64,000 nt of DNA, taken from assembly GCA_036924285.1 (NCBI GenBank), contig JAYKYS010000046.1, forward strand, positions 108,921-172,920, read 5' to 3'. Origin of the DNA: Asterella californica. Its lineage: Eukaryota; Streptophyta; Marchantiopsida; Marchantiales; Aytoniaceae. Of the stretch, positions 50,563 to 63,701 are shown piece after piece. Numbering within the stretch: the stretch's first letter is position 1; each line of letters begins with the position of its first letter. The position numbers and the translations under genes are program-made. Below the pieces are notes generated by a model. It searched no databases. It had not been told where the DNA came from and was given only the letters and a program-made list of their open reading frames with translations.

Positions 50563-50850
50563 TCAACATGAGTTTAGTCTAAACCCTACCAACCCTACCA
50601 ACCCTATATCAAAATCATTGCTCCACTTTGTAGTAGATATCAAGTGTTCAAGAGCATCAAGATAAAAATGTCTTTTGTGGTGGTCAAGACGGACCTTTGA
50701 GGTATTGGTGCTATCACCAAATCCTTTTGGTTTGTAAGATAAAGAAAAGCTAGACGAGGATAGTGAGAACAACAAAGGAGTATGATTTGATTCAAGTTGG
50801 GGGTCCAATACTTCAAACGTGAAAAATAGAAGAACTATTAGTAGCTGAGG
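50563..50850 (-). pseudogene. LINE endonuclease C-terminal remnant, unit 16
   Basis: As unit 14, with G at 50850. Confidence 0.5.
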
Positions 50851-51264
50851 CTAGGAGATAGTCTACTGTGCTTGTTCTATACATAGAGACGTATGTGTTT
50901 TGACTAGAATGAGGAAAATGAGATGTACCGTTCAAAACTTTCAAACTGCAAATCGATCCAAAAGTTAGAAAATGCTCTTTCATGTCATTTGTGGAAGTAT
51001 CTAAAGAGATACGAGATCAGATAAGATCATCGTCTTTTCTAGAATAGAAGAGTGATGAGAAGCATAAAATTGTGTGAATTGACAAGTATGAATTCTGGCA
51101 TTGAAGTCTCTTACTATAAAGACCTTCTCTTGATATTTCAGAACATCAAACAGAAAGACGATGAAAAGGTTGACTCATGCTACAGAATTTGGTGAGGTAA
51201 ATGAGCATGTTCAAAGGTGTAAAATAGCATATTGTATATAATATTATTTTTTTTGCTGTTGTAG

Positions 51265-51975
51265 ATGATGGAGGAGATTAAACAACTCCTTCATAAGGTA
51301 CTTGCTGCGGTGGAAGAGGTATCTGTTGAAGTTATAGATTTGCATCGTGAGCTTGTTTCACACAAGAATGCGCTTACGGCCGTTATCATAGATGTTCATG
51401 CATTGAAGAAAATGCAAACTGTTGTAGCCACCACCACCAAAGAAATCTCTTCTGGGGAGAAATCTGTTGTGGTAAACGAGGGTTTCAAGGAGGTTGTTGA
51501 GAAGTTAGAGATGAAGGTGAAATCTTATGCAGAGGCGGCTCAAGTCTCTTATTTCCAAGAGCAAGAGAATGAAAAGCAGAACCAACTCTCTAGGGTGAAG
51601 AACGTGAGAATTGTTGGGTTACCAGAGATAGACAAGGAAGACATCAAAGAAGCTGCTACCACTTTCTTTGCTGATACGCTTCATGTTCACAAGCTTGTAC
51701 TAGTTTAGGCTTATAGCATCGAACAGAAGGGCTCACAACCTCAATCCATACTCGCGAAGTTTGCTGATCAAGGACAACAAGATACAGCGATGGCTAACAA
51801 AGATGTCTTGAAGGGGAGGCAAATCTGGTTGGATCCAGATCTTACACTGCTACAAGCTGAAGCCAAGCTTAAGGAGCTCACTAGGGTAAAAGAAGCTCAA
51901 CAAGGAGGGTTTGTTGCTTTTTTGAGAGATGGACGTGCTGTGATTACTCAAAAGAAACGAGATACCTCCAAATAG
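51265..51975 (+). pseudogene. LINE ORF1-like pseudogene, unit 17
   Basis: As unit 14, with TAG at 51706-51708. Confidence 0.7.
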
Positions 51976-52187
51976 CAATTCCTGACCCTCAGAGTTATGA
52001 TGTGGAACATTCATCGAATTAAAGTACACAAGTGGTTTACCGGTTTGAAACAAAGCTGATATCATCAACATGGTGGAGAATGAATGAATGAATGAATATC
52101 AAGCCCGGAAGACCCAAAGAATCAAATGGAAGAAATAAAAACAATACAAAGTCAACATGTGAGCCTAGGAAACCCTAGGAGATCGTA

Positions 52188-53723
52188 TCAATGCAAAAGA
52201 GCATTGGTACGACAAGAAACTATATCTCTAATATAAAGCCCTAGTGGGAGAGCTGACATCTGTAAAAGTGTATAGAAATCACTAGCAACTATCTTATGTC
52301 TACATCTAATCTCATCATACAAGGGACATACAATGAATACATGATCCTCATCCTCTATCTGATCACAAAGTCTACAAAGCCGTTCACTCCTAACAATGTT
52401 TAACCAACGCCCTTCCTTAATGCCAAGTCTATGAGAGCTAGTGCGGTGCTGAGCGATGATATGCCAAAGAGAGATTGAAATAGGTGCCCGGAGGTACTCT
52501 TGTTCACAATACACCAACATGGGATTGACATGCTGTTGATAGTAAGCCATCTTTGTCTTGGATTGAGACCATATAGCATGTAAAAACCTTTTCTGAATCA
52601 ACTCCCGAAGAGCAATAGGTGGAAGGTCAAAATCACGTTAAAAAATGTTCCATTTTCCACACCAAGCCACCACATCAGCATACCAACCGAATAAGAATGT
52701 AGCTCTTAGAGCTTGACAAGGTAATCTCGTCTCTCCAAGGGATCTCACTCTTGAGACATAAATGATATTGAAGTAAAGAGCTTCTGCTTCCACGGATAAG
52801 CAACCAGATTCAGCAAGGAGCATAGCATATGGTGTTTGGCATCTTACACCAAGCTCCACTTGTAAGAACACTTTTTGAACCTTCTCGATACATTCCCAAG
52901 CTCCTTTCCTTGCACCAGGCCCCCACACTTGAACACCATAAAGTATCACAAGCAAAACCAAACTCCTGAAGACAAACTTTCTCAAATCCCATGCTAAGAG
53001 ATGAGCACGTCGACAACGATTCAAAAGAGAGTACAAAGCTTTGTAACCAGCTTCAACTCTCTTATGAATGCACAAAGCCCAACTGTAGTTATGAGAGAAG
53101 TCAATGCCCAAGTACTTGTAACTCTCCACTTGTTGTAAAACTTGGCCCTTGTAGAGAAAAGAATGGCGCACTTTTGAACCCACCACCATCACCTTGGACT
53201 TCGAAAGGTTCACTTCCATCTGCATGTTGTTGCAAAAGACCTCAAGAGCATCCAAATGTCGTTGTAAACTCAAAGGATCACGTGATAGAAGGATGATATC
53301 ATCAGCATAAATCAATGCTTGAATGATATAGATTCCCAACTTCACACCTTCTCTTCCAAATTCAGCAAGACATCTCTCCACGTCATCAATGAAGATACCA
53401 AATAGAGTAGGGGAGAGAGGACAACCTTGAATGACTCCAATAGTGCTAAAGATCTCCTTTGATTGTGTCGAGGTAAGCTTCACATAAACTCGTTCATAGA
53501 GTTTAGAAACCGCTGCCATCATGTCTTTAGGAACACCAATGGCAACAAGTCTGTCCCATAAGAGCTTCCTAGGCACCCTATCAAAAGCTTTTGTGTAGTC
53601 GATAAAAGCAACATAGAGAGATTTACCATTTCCTTTTGACTTCTCCCAAGCAACACGAAGACAAAGGATATGATCAATGGTGCTAAAGGTAGGACGAAAA
53701 CCTGCTTGTGAACGAGCTCTCAC
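52188..53723 (-). pseudogene. LINE RT + CCHC pseudogene, unit 17 (Pro to Leu)
   Basis: Leu at RT-frame residue 258. CCHC frame without the unit 16 frameshift. TAA at 52638-52640. Confidence 0.9.
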
Positions 53724-53744
53724 ATATCAACCCTATCAACGCTA

Positions 53745-54032
53745 TCAACATGAGTTTAGTCTAAACCCTACCAACCCTACCAACCCTATATCAAAATCAT
53801 TGCTCCACTTTGTAGTAGATATCAAGTGTTCAAGAGCATCAAGATAAAAATGTCTTTTGTGGTGGTCAAGACGGACCTTTGAGGTATTGGTGCTATCACC
53901 AAATCCTTTTGGTTTGTAAGATAAAGAAAAGCTAGACGAGGATAGTGAGAACAACAAAGGAGTATGATTTGATTCAAGTTGGGGGTCCAATACTTCAAAC
54001 GTGAAAAATAGAAGAACTATTAGTAGCTGAGA
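53745..54032 (-). pseudogene. LINE endonuclease C-terminal remnant, unit 17
   Basis: Same product as unit 1. Confidence 0.5.
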
Positions 54033-54446
54033 CTAGGAGATAGTCTACTGTGCTTGTTCTATACATAGAGACGTATGTGTTTTGACTAGAATGAGGAAAA
54101 TGAGATGTACCGTTCAAAACTTTCAAACTGCAAATCGATCCAAAAGTTAGAAAATGCTCTTTCATGTCATTTGTGGAAGTATCTAAAGAGATACGAGATC
54201 AGATAAGATCATCGTCTTTTCTAGAATAGAAGAGTGATGAGAAGCATAAAATTGTGTGAATTGACAAGTATGAATTCTGGCATTGAAGTCTCTTACTATA
54301 AAGACCTTCTCTTGATATTTCAGAACATCAAACAGAAAGACGATGAAAAGGTTGACTCATGCTACAGAATTTGGTGAGGTAAATGAGCATGTTCAAAGGT
54401 GTAAAATAGCATATTGTATATAATATTATTTTTTTTGCTGTTGTAG

Positions 54447-55157
54447 ATGATGGAGGAGATTAAACAACTCCTTCATAAGGTACTTGCTGCGGTGGAAGAG
54501 GTATCTGTTGAAGTTATAGATTTGCATCGTGAGCTTGTTTCACACAAGAATGCGCTTACGGCCGTTATCATAGATGTTCATGCATTGAAGAAAATGCAAA
54601 CTGTTGTAGCCACCACCACCAAAGAAATCTCTTCTGGGGAGAAATCTGTTGTGGTAAACGAGGGTTTCAAGGAGGTTGTTGAGAAGTTAGAGATGAAGGT
54701 GAAATCTTATGCAGAGGCGGCTCAAGTCTCTTATTTCCAAGAGCAAGAGAATGAAAAGCAGAACCAACTCTCTAGGGTGAAGAACGTGAGAATTGTTGGG
54801 TTACCAGAGATAGACAAGGAAGACATCAAAGAAGCTGCTACCACTTTCTTTGCTGATACGCTTCATGTTCACAAGCTTGTACTAGTTTAGGCTTATAGCA
54901 TCGAACAGAAGGGCTCACAACCTCAATCCATACTCGCGAAGTTTGCTGATCAAGGACAACAAGATACAGCGATGGCTAACAAAGATGTCTTGAAGGGGAG
55001 GCAAATCTGGTTGGATCCAGATCTTACACTGCTACAAGCTGAAGCCAAGCTTAAGGAGCTCACTAGGGTAAAAGAAGCTCAACAAGGAGGGTTTGTTGCT
55101 TTTTTGAGAGATGGACGTGCTGTGATTACTCAAAAGAAACGAGATACCTCCAAATAG
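54447..55157 (+). pseudogene. LINE ORF1-like pseudogene, unit 18
   Basis: As unit 14, with TAG at 54888-54890. Confidence 0.7.
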
Positions 55158-55369
55158 CAATTCCTGACCCTCAGAGTTATGATGTGGAACATTCATCGAA
55201 TTAAAGTACACAAGTGGTTTACCGGTTTGAAACAAAGCTGATATCATCAACATGGTGGAGAATGAATGAATGAATGAATATCAAGCCCGGAAGACCCAAA
55301 GAATCAAATGGAAGAAATAAAAACAATACAAAGTCAACATGTGAGCCTAGGAAACCCTAGGAGATCGTA

Positions 55370-56905
55370 TCAATGCAAAAGAGCATTGGTACGACAAGAA
55401 ACTATATCTCTAATATAAAGCCCTAGTGGGAGAGCTGACATCTGTAAAAGTGTATAGAAATCACTAGCAACTATCTTATGTCTACATCTAATCTCATCAT
55501 ACAAGGGACATACAATGAATACATGATCCTCATCCTCTATCTGATCACAAAGTCTACAAAGCCGTTCACTCCTAACAATGTTTAACCAACGCCCTTCCTT
55601 AATGCCAAGTCTATGAGAGCTAGTGCGGTGCTGAGCGATGATATGCCAAAGAGAGATTGAAATAGGTGCCCGGAGGTACTCTTGTTCACAATACACCAAC
55701 ATGGGATTGACATGCTGTTGATAGTAAGCCATCTTTGTCTTGGATTGAGACCATATAGCATGTAAAAACCTTTTCTGAATCAACTCCCGAAGAGCAATAG
55801 GTGGAAGGTCAAAATCACGTTAAAAAATGTTCCATTTTCCACACCAAGCCACCACATCAGCATACCAACCGAATAAGAATGTAGCTCTTAGAGCTTGACA
55901 AGGTAATCTCGTCTCTCCAAGGGATCTCACTCTTGAGACATAAATGATATTGAAGTAAAGAGCTTCTGCTTCCACGGATAAGCAACCAGATTCAGCAAGG
56001 AGCATAGCATATGGTGTTTGGCATCTTACACCAAGCTCCACTTGTAAGAACACTTTTTGAACCTTCTCGATACATTCCCAAGCTCCTTTCCTTGCACCAG
56101 GCCCCCACACTTGAACACCATAAAGTATCACAAGCAAAACCAAACTCCTGAAGACAAACTTTCTCAAATCCCATGCTAAGAGATGAGCACGTCGACAACG
56201 ATTCAAAAGAGAGTACAAAGCTTTGTAACCAGCTTCAACTCTCTTATGAATGCACAAAGCCCAACTGTAGTTATGAGAGAAGTCAATGCCCAAGTACTTG
56301 TAACTCTCCACTTGTTGTAAAACTTGGCCCTTGTAGAGAAAAGAATGGCGCACTTTTGAACCCACCACCATCACCTTGGACTTCGAAAGGTTCACTTCCA
56401 TCTGCATGTTGTTGCAAAAGACCTCAAGAGCATCCAAATGTCGTTGTAAACTCAAAGGATCACGTGATAGAAGGATGATATCATCAGCATAAATCAATGC
56501 TTGAATGATATAGATTCCCAACTTCACACCTTCTCTTCCAAATTCAGCAAGACATCTCTCCACGTCATCAATGAAGATACCAAATAGAGTAGGGGAGAGA
56601 GGACAACCTTGAATGACTCCAATAGTGCTAAAGATCTCCTTTGATTGTGTCGAGGTAAGCTTCACATAAACTCGTTCATAGAGTTTAGAAACCGCTGCCA
56701 TCATGTCTTTAGGAACACCAATGGCAACAAGTCTGTCCCATAAGAGCTTCCTAGGCACCCTATCAAAAGCTTTTGTGTAGTCGATAAAAGCAACATAGAG
56801 AGATTTACCATTTCCTTTTGACTTCTCCCAAGCAACACGAAGACAAAGGATATGATCAATGGTGCTAAAGGTAGGACGAAAACCTGCTTGTGAACGAGCT
56901 CTCAC
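55370..56905 (-). pseudogene. LINE RT + CCHC pseudogene, unit 18 (Pro to Leu)
   Basis: As unit 17, with TAA at 55820-55822. Confidence 0.9.
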
Positions 56906-56926
56906 ATATCAACCCTATCAACGCTA

Positions 56927-57214
56927 TCAACATGAGTTTAGTCTAAACCCTACCAACCCTACCAACCCTATATCAAAATCATTGCTCCACTTTGTAGTAG
57001 ATATCAAGTGTTCAAGAGCATCAAGATAAAAATGTCTTTTGTGGTGGTCAAGACGGACCTTTGAGGTATTGGTGCTATCACCAAATCCTTTTGGTTTGTA
57101 AGATAAAGAAAAGCTAGACGAGGATAGTGAGAACAACAAAGGAGTATGATTTGATTCAAGTTGGGGGTCCAATACTTCAAACGTGAAAAATAGAAGAACT
57201 ATTAGTAGCTGAGA
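56927..57214 (-). pseudogene. LINE endonuclease C-terminal remnant, unit 18
   Basis: Same product as unit 1. Confidence 0.5.
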
Positions 57215-57628
57215 CTAGGAGATAGTCTACTGTGCTTGTTCTATACATAGAGACGTATGTGTTTTGACTAGAATGAGGAAAATGAGATGTACCGTTCAAA
57301 ACTTTCAAACTGCAAATCGATCCAAAAGTTAGAAAATGCTCTTTCATGTCATTTGTGGAAGTATCTAAAGAGATACGAGATCAGATAAGATCATCGTCTT
57401 TTCTAGAATAGAAGAGTGATGAGAAGCATAAAATTGTGTGAATTGACAAGTATGAATTCTGGCATTGAAGTCTCTTACTATAAAGACCTTCTCTTGATAT
57501 TTCAGAACATCAAACAGAAAGACGATGAAAAGGTTGACTCATGCTACAGAATTTGGTGAGGTAAATGAGCATGTTCAAAGGTGTAAAATAGCATATTGTA
57601 TATAATATTATTTTTTTTGCTGTTGTAG

Positions 57629-58339
57629 ATGATGGAGGAGATTAAACAACTCCTTCATAAGGTACTTGCTGCGGTGGAAGAGGTATCTGTTGAAGTTATA
57701 GATTTGCATCGTGAGCTTGTTTCACACAAGAATGCGCTTACGGCCGTTATCATAGATGTTCATGCATTGAAGAAAATGCAAACTGTTGTAGCCACCACCA
57801 CCAAAGAAATCTCTTCTGGGGAGAAATCTGTTGTGGTAAACGAGGGTTTCAAGGAGGTTGTTGAGAAGTTAGAGATGAAGGTGAAATCTTATGCAGAGGC
57901 GGCTCAAGTCTCTTATTTCCAAGAGCAAGAGAATGAAAAGCAGAACCAACTCTCTAGGGTGAAGAACGTGAGAATTGTTGGGTTACCAGAGATAGACAAG
58001 GAAGACATCAAAGAAGCTGCTACCACTTTCTTTGCTGATACGCTTCATGTTCACAAGCTTGTACTAGTTTAGGCTTATAGCATCGAACAGAAGGGCTCAC
58101 AACCTCAATCCATACTCGCGAAGTTTGCTGATCAAGGACAACAAGATACAGCGATGGCTAACAAAGATGTCTTGAAGGGGAGGCAAATCTGGTTGGATCC
58201 AGATCTTACACTGCTACAAGCTGAAGCCAAGCTTAAGGAGCTCACTAGGGTAAAAGAAGCTCAACAAGGAGGGTTTGTTGCTTTTTTGAGAGATGGACGT
58301 GCTGTGATTACTCAAAAGAAACGAGATACCTCCAAATAG
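57629..58339 (+). pseudogene. LINE ORF1-like pseudogene, unit 19
   Basis: As unit 14, with TAG at 58070-58072. Confidence 0.7.
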
Positions 58340-58551
58340 CAATTCCTGACCCTCAGAGTTATGATGTGGAACATTCATCGAATTAAAGTACACAAGTGGT
58401 TTACCGGTTTGAAACAAAGCTGATATCATCAACATGGTGGAGAATGAATGAATGAATGAATATCAAGCCCGGAAGACCCAAAGAATCAAATGGAAGAAAT
58501 AAAAACAATACAAAGTCAACATGTGAGCCTAGGAAACCCTAGGAGATCGTA

Positions 58552-60087
58552 TCAATGCAAAAGAGCATTGGTACGACAAGAAACTATATCTCTAATATAA
58601 AGCCCTAGTGGGAGAGCTGACATCTGTAAAAGTGTATAGAAATCACTAGCAACTATCTTATGTCTACATCTAATCTCATCATACAAGGGACATACAATGA
58701 ATACATGATCCTCATCCTCTATCTGATCACAAAGTCTACAAAGCCGTTCACTCCTAACAATGTTTAACCAACGCCCTTCCTTAATGCCAAGTCTATGAGA
58801 GCTAGTGCGGTGCTGAGCGATGATATGCCAAAGAGAGATTGAAATAGGTGCCCGGAGGTACTCTTGTTCACAATACACCAACATGGGATTGACATGCTGT
58901 TGATAGTAAGCCATCTTTGTCTTGGATTGAGACCATATAGCATGTAAAAACCTTTTCTGAATCAACTCCCGAAGAGCAATAGGTGGAAGGTCAAAATCAC
59001 GTTAAAAAATGTTCCATTTTCCACACCAAGCCACCACATCAGCATACCAACCGAATAAGAATGTAGCTCTTAGAGCTTGACAAGGTAATCTCGTCTCTCC
59101 AAGGGATCTCACTCTTGAGACATAAATGATATTGAAGTAAAGAGCTTCTGCTTCCACGGATAAGCAACCAGATTCAGCAAGGAGCATAGCATATGGTGTT
59201 TGGCATCTTACACCAAGCTCCACTTGTAAGAACACTTTTTGAACCTTCTCGATACATTCCCAAGCTCCTTTCCTTGCACCAGGCCCCCACACTTGAACAC
59301 CATAAAGTATCACAGGCAAAACCAAACTCCTGAAGACAAACTTTCTCAAATCCCATGCTAAGAGATGAGCACGTCGACAACGATTCAAAAGAGAGTACAA
59401 AGCTTTGTAACCAGCTTCAACTCTCTTATGAATGCACAAAGCCCAACTGTAGTTATGAGAGAAGTCAATGCCCAAGTACTTGTAACTCTCCACTTGTTGT
59501 AAAACTTGGCCCTTGTAGAGAAAAGAATGGCGCACTTTTGAACCCACCACCATCACCTTGGACTTCGAAAGGTTCACTTCCATCTGCATGTTGTTGCAAA
59601 AGACCTCAAGAGCATCCAAATGTCGTTGTAAACTCAAAGGATCACGTGATAGAAGGATGATATCATCAGCATAAATCAATGCTTGAATGATATAGATTCC
59701 CAACTTCACACCTTCTCTTCCAAATTCAGCAAGACATCTCTCCACGTCATCAATGAAGATACCAAATAGAGTAGGGGAGAGAGGACAACCTTGAATGACT
59801 CCAATAGTGCTAAAGATCTCCTTTGATTGTGTCGAGGTAAGCTTCACATAAACTCGTTCATAGAGTTTAGAAACCGCTGCCATCATGTCTTTAGGAACAC
59901 CAATGGCAACAAGTCTGTCCCATAAGAGCTTCCTAGGCACCCTATCAAAAGCTTTTGTGTAGTCGATAAAAGCAACATAGAGAGATTTACCATTTCCTTT
60001 TGACTTCTCCCAAGCAACACGAAGACAAAGGATATGATCAATGGTGCTAAAGGTAGGACGAAAACCTGCTTGTGAACGAGCTCTCAC
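58552..60087 (-). pseudogene. LINE RT + CCHC pseudogene, unit 19
   Basis: As unit 3, with TAA at 59002-59004. Confidence 0.9.
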
Positions 60088-60108
60088 ATATCAACCCTAT
60101 CAACGCTA

Positions 60109-60396
60109 TCAACATGAGTTTAGTCTAAACCCTACCAACCCTACCAACCCTATATCAAAATCATTGCTCCACTTTGTAGTAGATATCAAGTGTTCAAGAG
60201 CATCAAGATAAAAATGTCTTTTGTGGTGGTCAAGACGGACCTTTGAGGTATTGGTGCTATCACCAAATCCTTTTGGTTTGTAAGATAAAGAAAAGCTAGA
60301 CGAGGATAGTGAGAACAACAAAGGAGTATGATTTGATTCAAGTTGGGGGTCCAATACTTCAAACGTGAAAAATAGAAGAACTATTAGTAGCTGAGA
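60109..60396 (-). pseudogene. LINE endonuclease C-terminal remnant, unit 19
   Basis: Same product as unit 1. Confidence 0.5.
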
Positions 60397-60810
60397 CTAG
60401 GAGATAGTCTACTGTGCTTGTTCTATACATAGAGACGTATGTGTTTTGACTAGAATGAGGAAAATGAGATGTACCGTTCAAAACTTTCAAACTGCAAATC
60501 GATCCAAAAGTTAGAAAATGCTCTTTCATGTCATTTGTGGAAGTATCTAAAGAGATACGAGATCAGATAAGATCATCGTCTTTTCTAGAATAGAAGAGTG
60601 ATGAGAAGCATAAAATTGTGTGAATTGACAAGTATGAATTCTGGCATTGAAGTCTCTTACTATAAAGACCTTCTCTTGATATTTCAGAACATCAAACAGA
60701 AAGACGATGAAAAGGTTGACTCATGCTACAGAATTTGGTGAGGTAAATGAGCATGTTCAAAGGTGTAAAATAGCATATTGTATATAATATTATTTTTTTT
60801 GCTGTTGTAG

Positions 60811-61521
60811 ATGATGGAGGAGATTAAACAACTCCTTCATAAGGTACTTGCTGCGGTGGAAGAGGTATCTGTTGAAGTTATAGATTTGCATCGTGAGCTT
60901 GTTTCACACAAGAATGCGCTTACGGCCGTTATCATAGATGTTCATGCATTGAAGAAAATGCAAACTGTTGTAGCCACCACCACCAAAGAAATCTCTTCTG
61001 GGGAGAAATCTGTTGTGGTAAACGAGGGTTTCAAGGAGGTTGTTGAGAAGTTAGAGATGAAGGTGAAATCTTATGCAGAGGCGGCTCAAGTCTCTTATTT
61101 CCAAGAGCAAGAGAATGAAAAGCAGAACCAACTCTCTAGGGTGAAGAACGTGAGAATTGTTGGGTTACCAGAGATAGACAAGGAAGACATCAAAGAAGCT
61201 GCTACCACTTTCTTTGCTGATACGCTTCATGTTCACAAGCTTGTACTAGTTTAGGCTTATAGCATCGAACAGAAGGGCTCACAACCTCAATCCATACTCG
61301 CGAAGTTTGCTGATCAAGGACAACAAGATACAGCGATGGCTAACAAAGATGTCTTGAAGGGGAGGCAAATCTGGTTGGATCCAGATCTTACACTGCTACA
61401 AGCTGAAGCCAAGCTTAAGGAGCTCACTAGGGTAAAAGAAGCTCAACAAGGAGGGTTTGTTGCTTTTTTGAGAGATGGACGTGCTGTGATTACTCAAAAG
61501 AAACGAGATACCTCCAAATAG
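60811..61521 (+). pseudogene. LINE ORF1-like pseudogene, unit 20
   Basis: As unit 14, with TAG at 61252-61254. Confidence 0.7.
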
Positions 61522-61733
61522 CAATTCCTGACCCTCAGAGTTATGATGTGGAACATTCATCGAATTAAAGTACACAAGTGGTTTACCGGTTTGAAACAAA
61601 GCTGATATCATCAACATGGTGGAGAATGAATGAATGAATGAATATCAAGCCCGGAAGACCCAAAGAATCAAATGGAAGAAATAAAAACAATACAAAGTCA
61701 ACATGTGAGCCTAGGAAACCCTAGGAGATCGTA

Positions 61734-63269
61734 TCAATGCAAAAGAGCATTGGTACGACAAGAAACTATATCTCTAATATAAAGCCCTAGTGGGAGAGCT
61801 GACATCTGTAAAAGTGTATAGAAATCACTAGCAACTATCTTATGTCTACATCTAATCTCATCATACAAGGGACATACAATGAATACATGATCCTCATCCT
61901 CTATCTGATCACAAAGTCTACAAAGCCGTTCACTCCTAACAATGTTTAACCAACGCCCTTCCTTAATGCCAAGTCTATGAGAGCTAGTGCGGTGCTGAGC
62001 GATGATATGCCAAAGAGAGATTGAAATAGGTGCCCGGAGGTACTCTTGTTCACAATACACCAACATGGGATTGACATGCTGTTGATAGTAAGCCATCTTT
62101 GTCTTGGATTGAGACCATATAGCATGTAAAAACCTTTTCTGAATCAACTCCCGAAGAGCAATAGGTGGAAGGTCAAAATCACGTTAAAAAATGTTCCATT
62201 TTCCACACCAAGCCACCACATCAGCATACCAACCGAATAAGAATGTAGCTCTTAGAGCTTGACAAGGTAATCTCGTCTCTCCAAGGGATCTCACTCTTGA
62301 GACATAAATGATATTGAAGTAAAGAGCTTCTGCTTCCACGGATAAGCAACCAGATTCAGCAAGGAGCATAGCATATGGTGTTTGGCATCTTACACCAAGC
62401 TCCACTTGTAAGAACACTTTTTGAACCTTCTCGATACATTCCCAAGCTCCTTTCCTTGCACCAGGCCCCCACACTTGAACACCATAAAGTATCACAGGCA
62501 AAACCAAACTCCTGAAGACAAACTTTCTCAAATCCCATGCTAAGAGATGAGCACGTCGACAACGATTCAAAAGAGAGTACAAAGCTTTGTAACCAGCTTC
62601 AACTCTCTTATGAATGCACAAAGCCCAACTGTAGTTATGAGAGAAGTCAATGCCCAAGTACTTGTAACTCTCCACTTGTTGTAAAACTTGGCCCTTGTAG
62701 AGAAAAGAATGGCGCACTTTTGAACCCACCACCATCACCTTGGACTTCGAAAGGTTCACTTCCATCTGCATGTTGTTGCAAAAGACCTCAAGAGCATCCA
62801 AATGTCGTTGTAAACTCAAAGGATCACGTGATAGAAGGATGATATCATCAGCATAAATCAATGCTTGAATGATATAGATTCCCAACTTCACACCTTCTCT
62901 TCCAAATTCAGCAAGACATCTCTCCACGTCATCAATGAAGATACCAAATAGAGTAGGGGAGAGAGGACAACCTTGAATGACTCCAATAGTGCTAAAGATC
63001 TCCTTTGATTGTGTCGAGGTAAGCTTCACATAAACTCGTTCATAGAGTTTAGAAACCGCTGCCATCATGTCTTTAGGAACACCAATGGCAACAAGTCTGT
63101 CCCATAAGAGCTTCCTAGGCACCCTATCAAAAGCTTTTGTGTAGTCGATAAAAGCAACATAGAGAGATTTACCATTTCCTTTTGACTTCTCCCAAGCAAC
63201 ACGAAGACAAAGGATATGATCAATGGTGCTAAAGGTAGGACGAAAACCTGCTTGTGAACGAGCTCTCAC
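61734..63269 (-). pseudogene. LINE RT + CCHC pseudogene, unit 20
   Basis: As unit 3, with TAA at 62184-62186. Confidence 0.9.
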
Positions 63270-63290
63270 ATATCAACCCTATCAACGCTA

Positions 63291-63578
63291 TCAACATGAG
63301 TTTAGTCTAAACCCTACCAACCCTACCAACCCTATATCAAAATCATTGCTCCACTTTGTAGTAGATATCAAGTGTTCAAGAGCATCAAGATAAAAATGTC
63401 TTTTGTGGTGGTCAAGACGGACCTTTGAGGTATTGGTGCTATCACCAAATCCTTTTGGTTTGTAAGATAAAGAAAAGCTAGACGAGGATAGTGAGAACAA
63501 CAAAGGAGTATGATTTGATTCAAGTTGGGGGTCCAATACTTCAAACGTGAAAAATAGAAGAACTATTAGTAGCTGAGA
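63291..63578 (-). pseudogene. LINE endonuclease C-terminal remnant, unit 20
   Basis: Same product as unit 1. Confidence 0.5.
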
Positions 63579-63701
63579 CTAGGAGATAGTCTACTGTGCT
63601 TGTTCTATACATAGAGACGTATGTGTTTTGACTAGAATGAGGAAAATGAGATGTACCGTTCAAAACTTTCAAACTGCAAATCGATCCAAAAGTTAGAAAA
63701 T

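Larger units (their letters stand above)
47794..50973 (+). repeat. Array unit 16 (3180 bp, mosaic copy)
   Basis: Most divergent copy. It has Phe type (T at 48433) amid Val-type neighbours, a GA dinucleotide loss at 49289-49292, A at 49769 (shared with 17-18) and G at 50850 (shared with 14). Confidence 0.97.
50974..54155 (+). repeat. Array unit 17 (3182 bp)
   Basis: Deletion type with Val, plus A at 52951 (Pro to Leu) shared with units 16 and 18. Confidence 0.97.
54156..57337 (+). repeat. Array unit 18 (3182 bp)
   Basis: Same state as unit 17, with A at 56133. Confidence 0.97.
57338..60519 (+). repeat. Array unit 19 (3182 bp)
   Basis: Deletion type with Val, and Pro restored at the RT site. 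Same state as unit 15. Confidence 0.97.
60520..63701 (+). repeat. Array unit 20 (3182 bp)
   Basis: Same state as unit 19. Confidence 0.97.
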
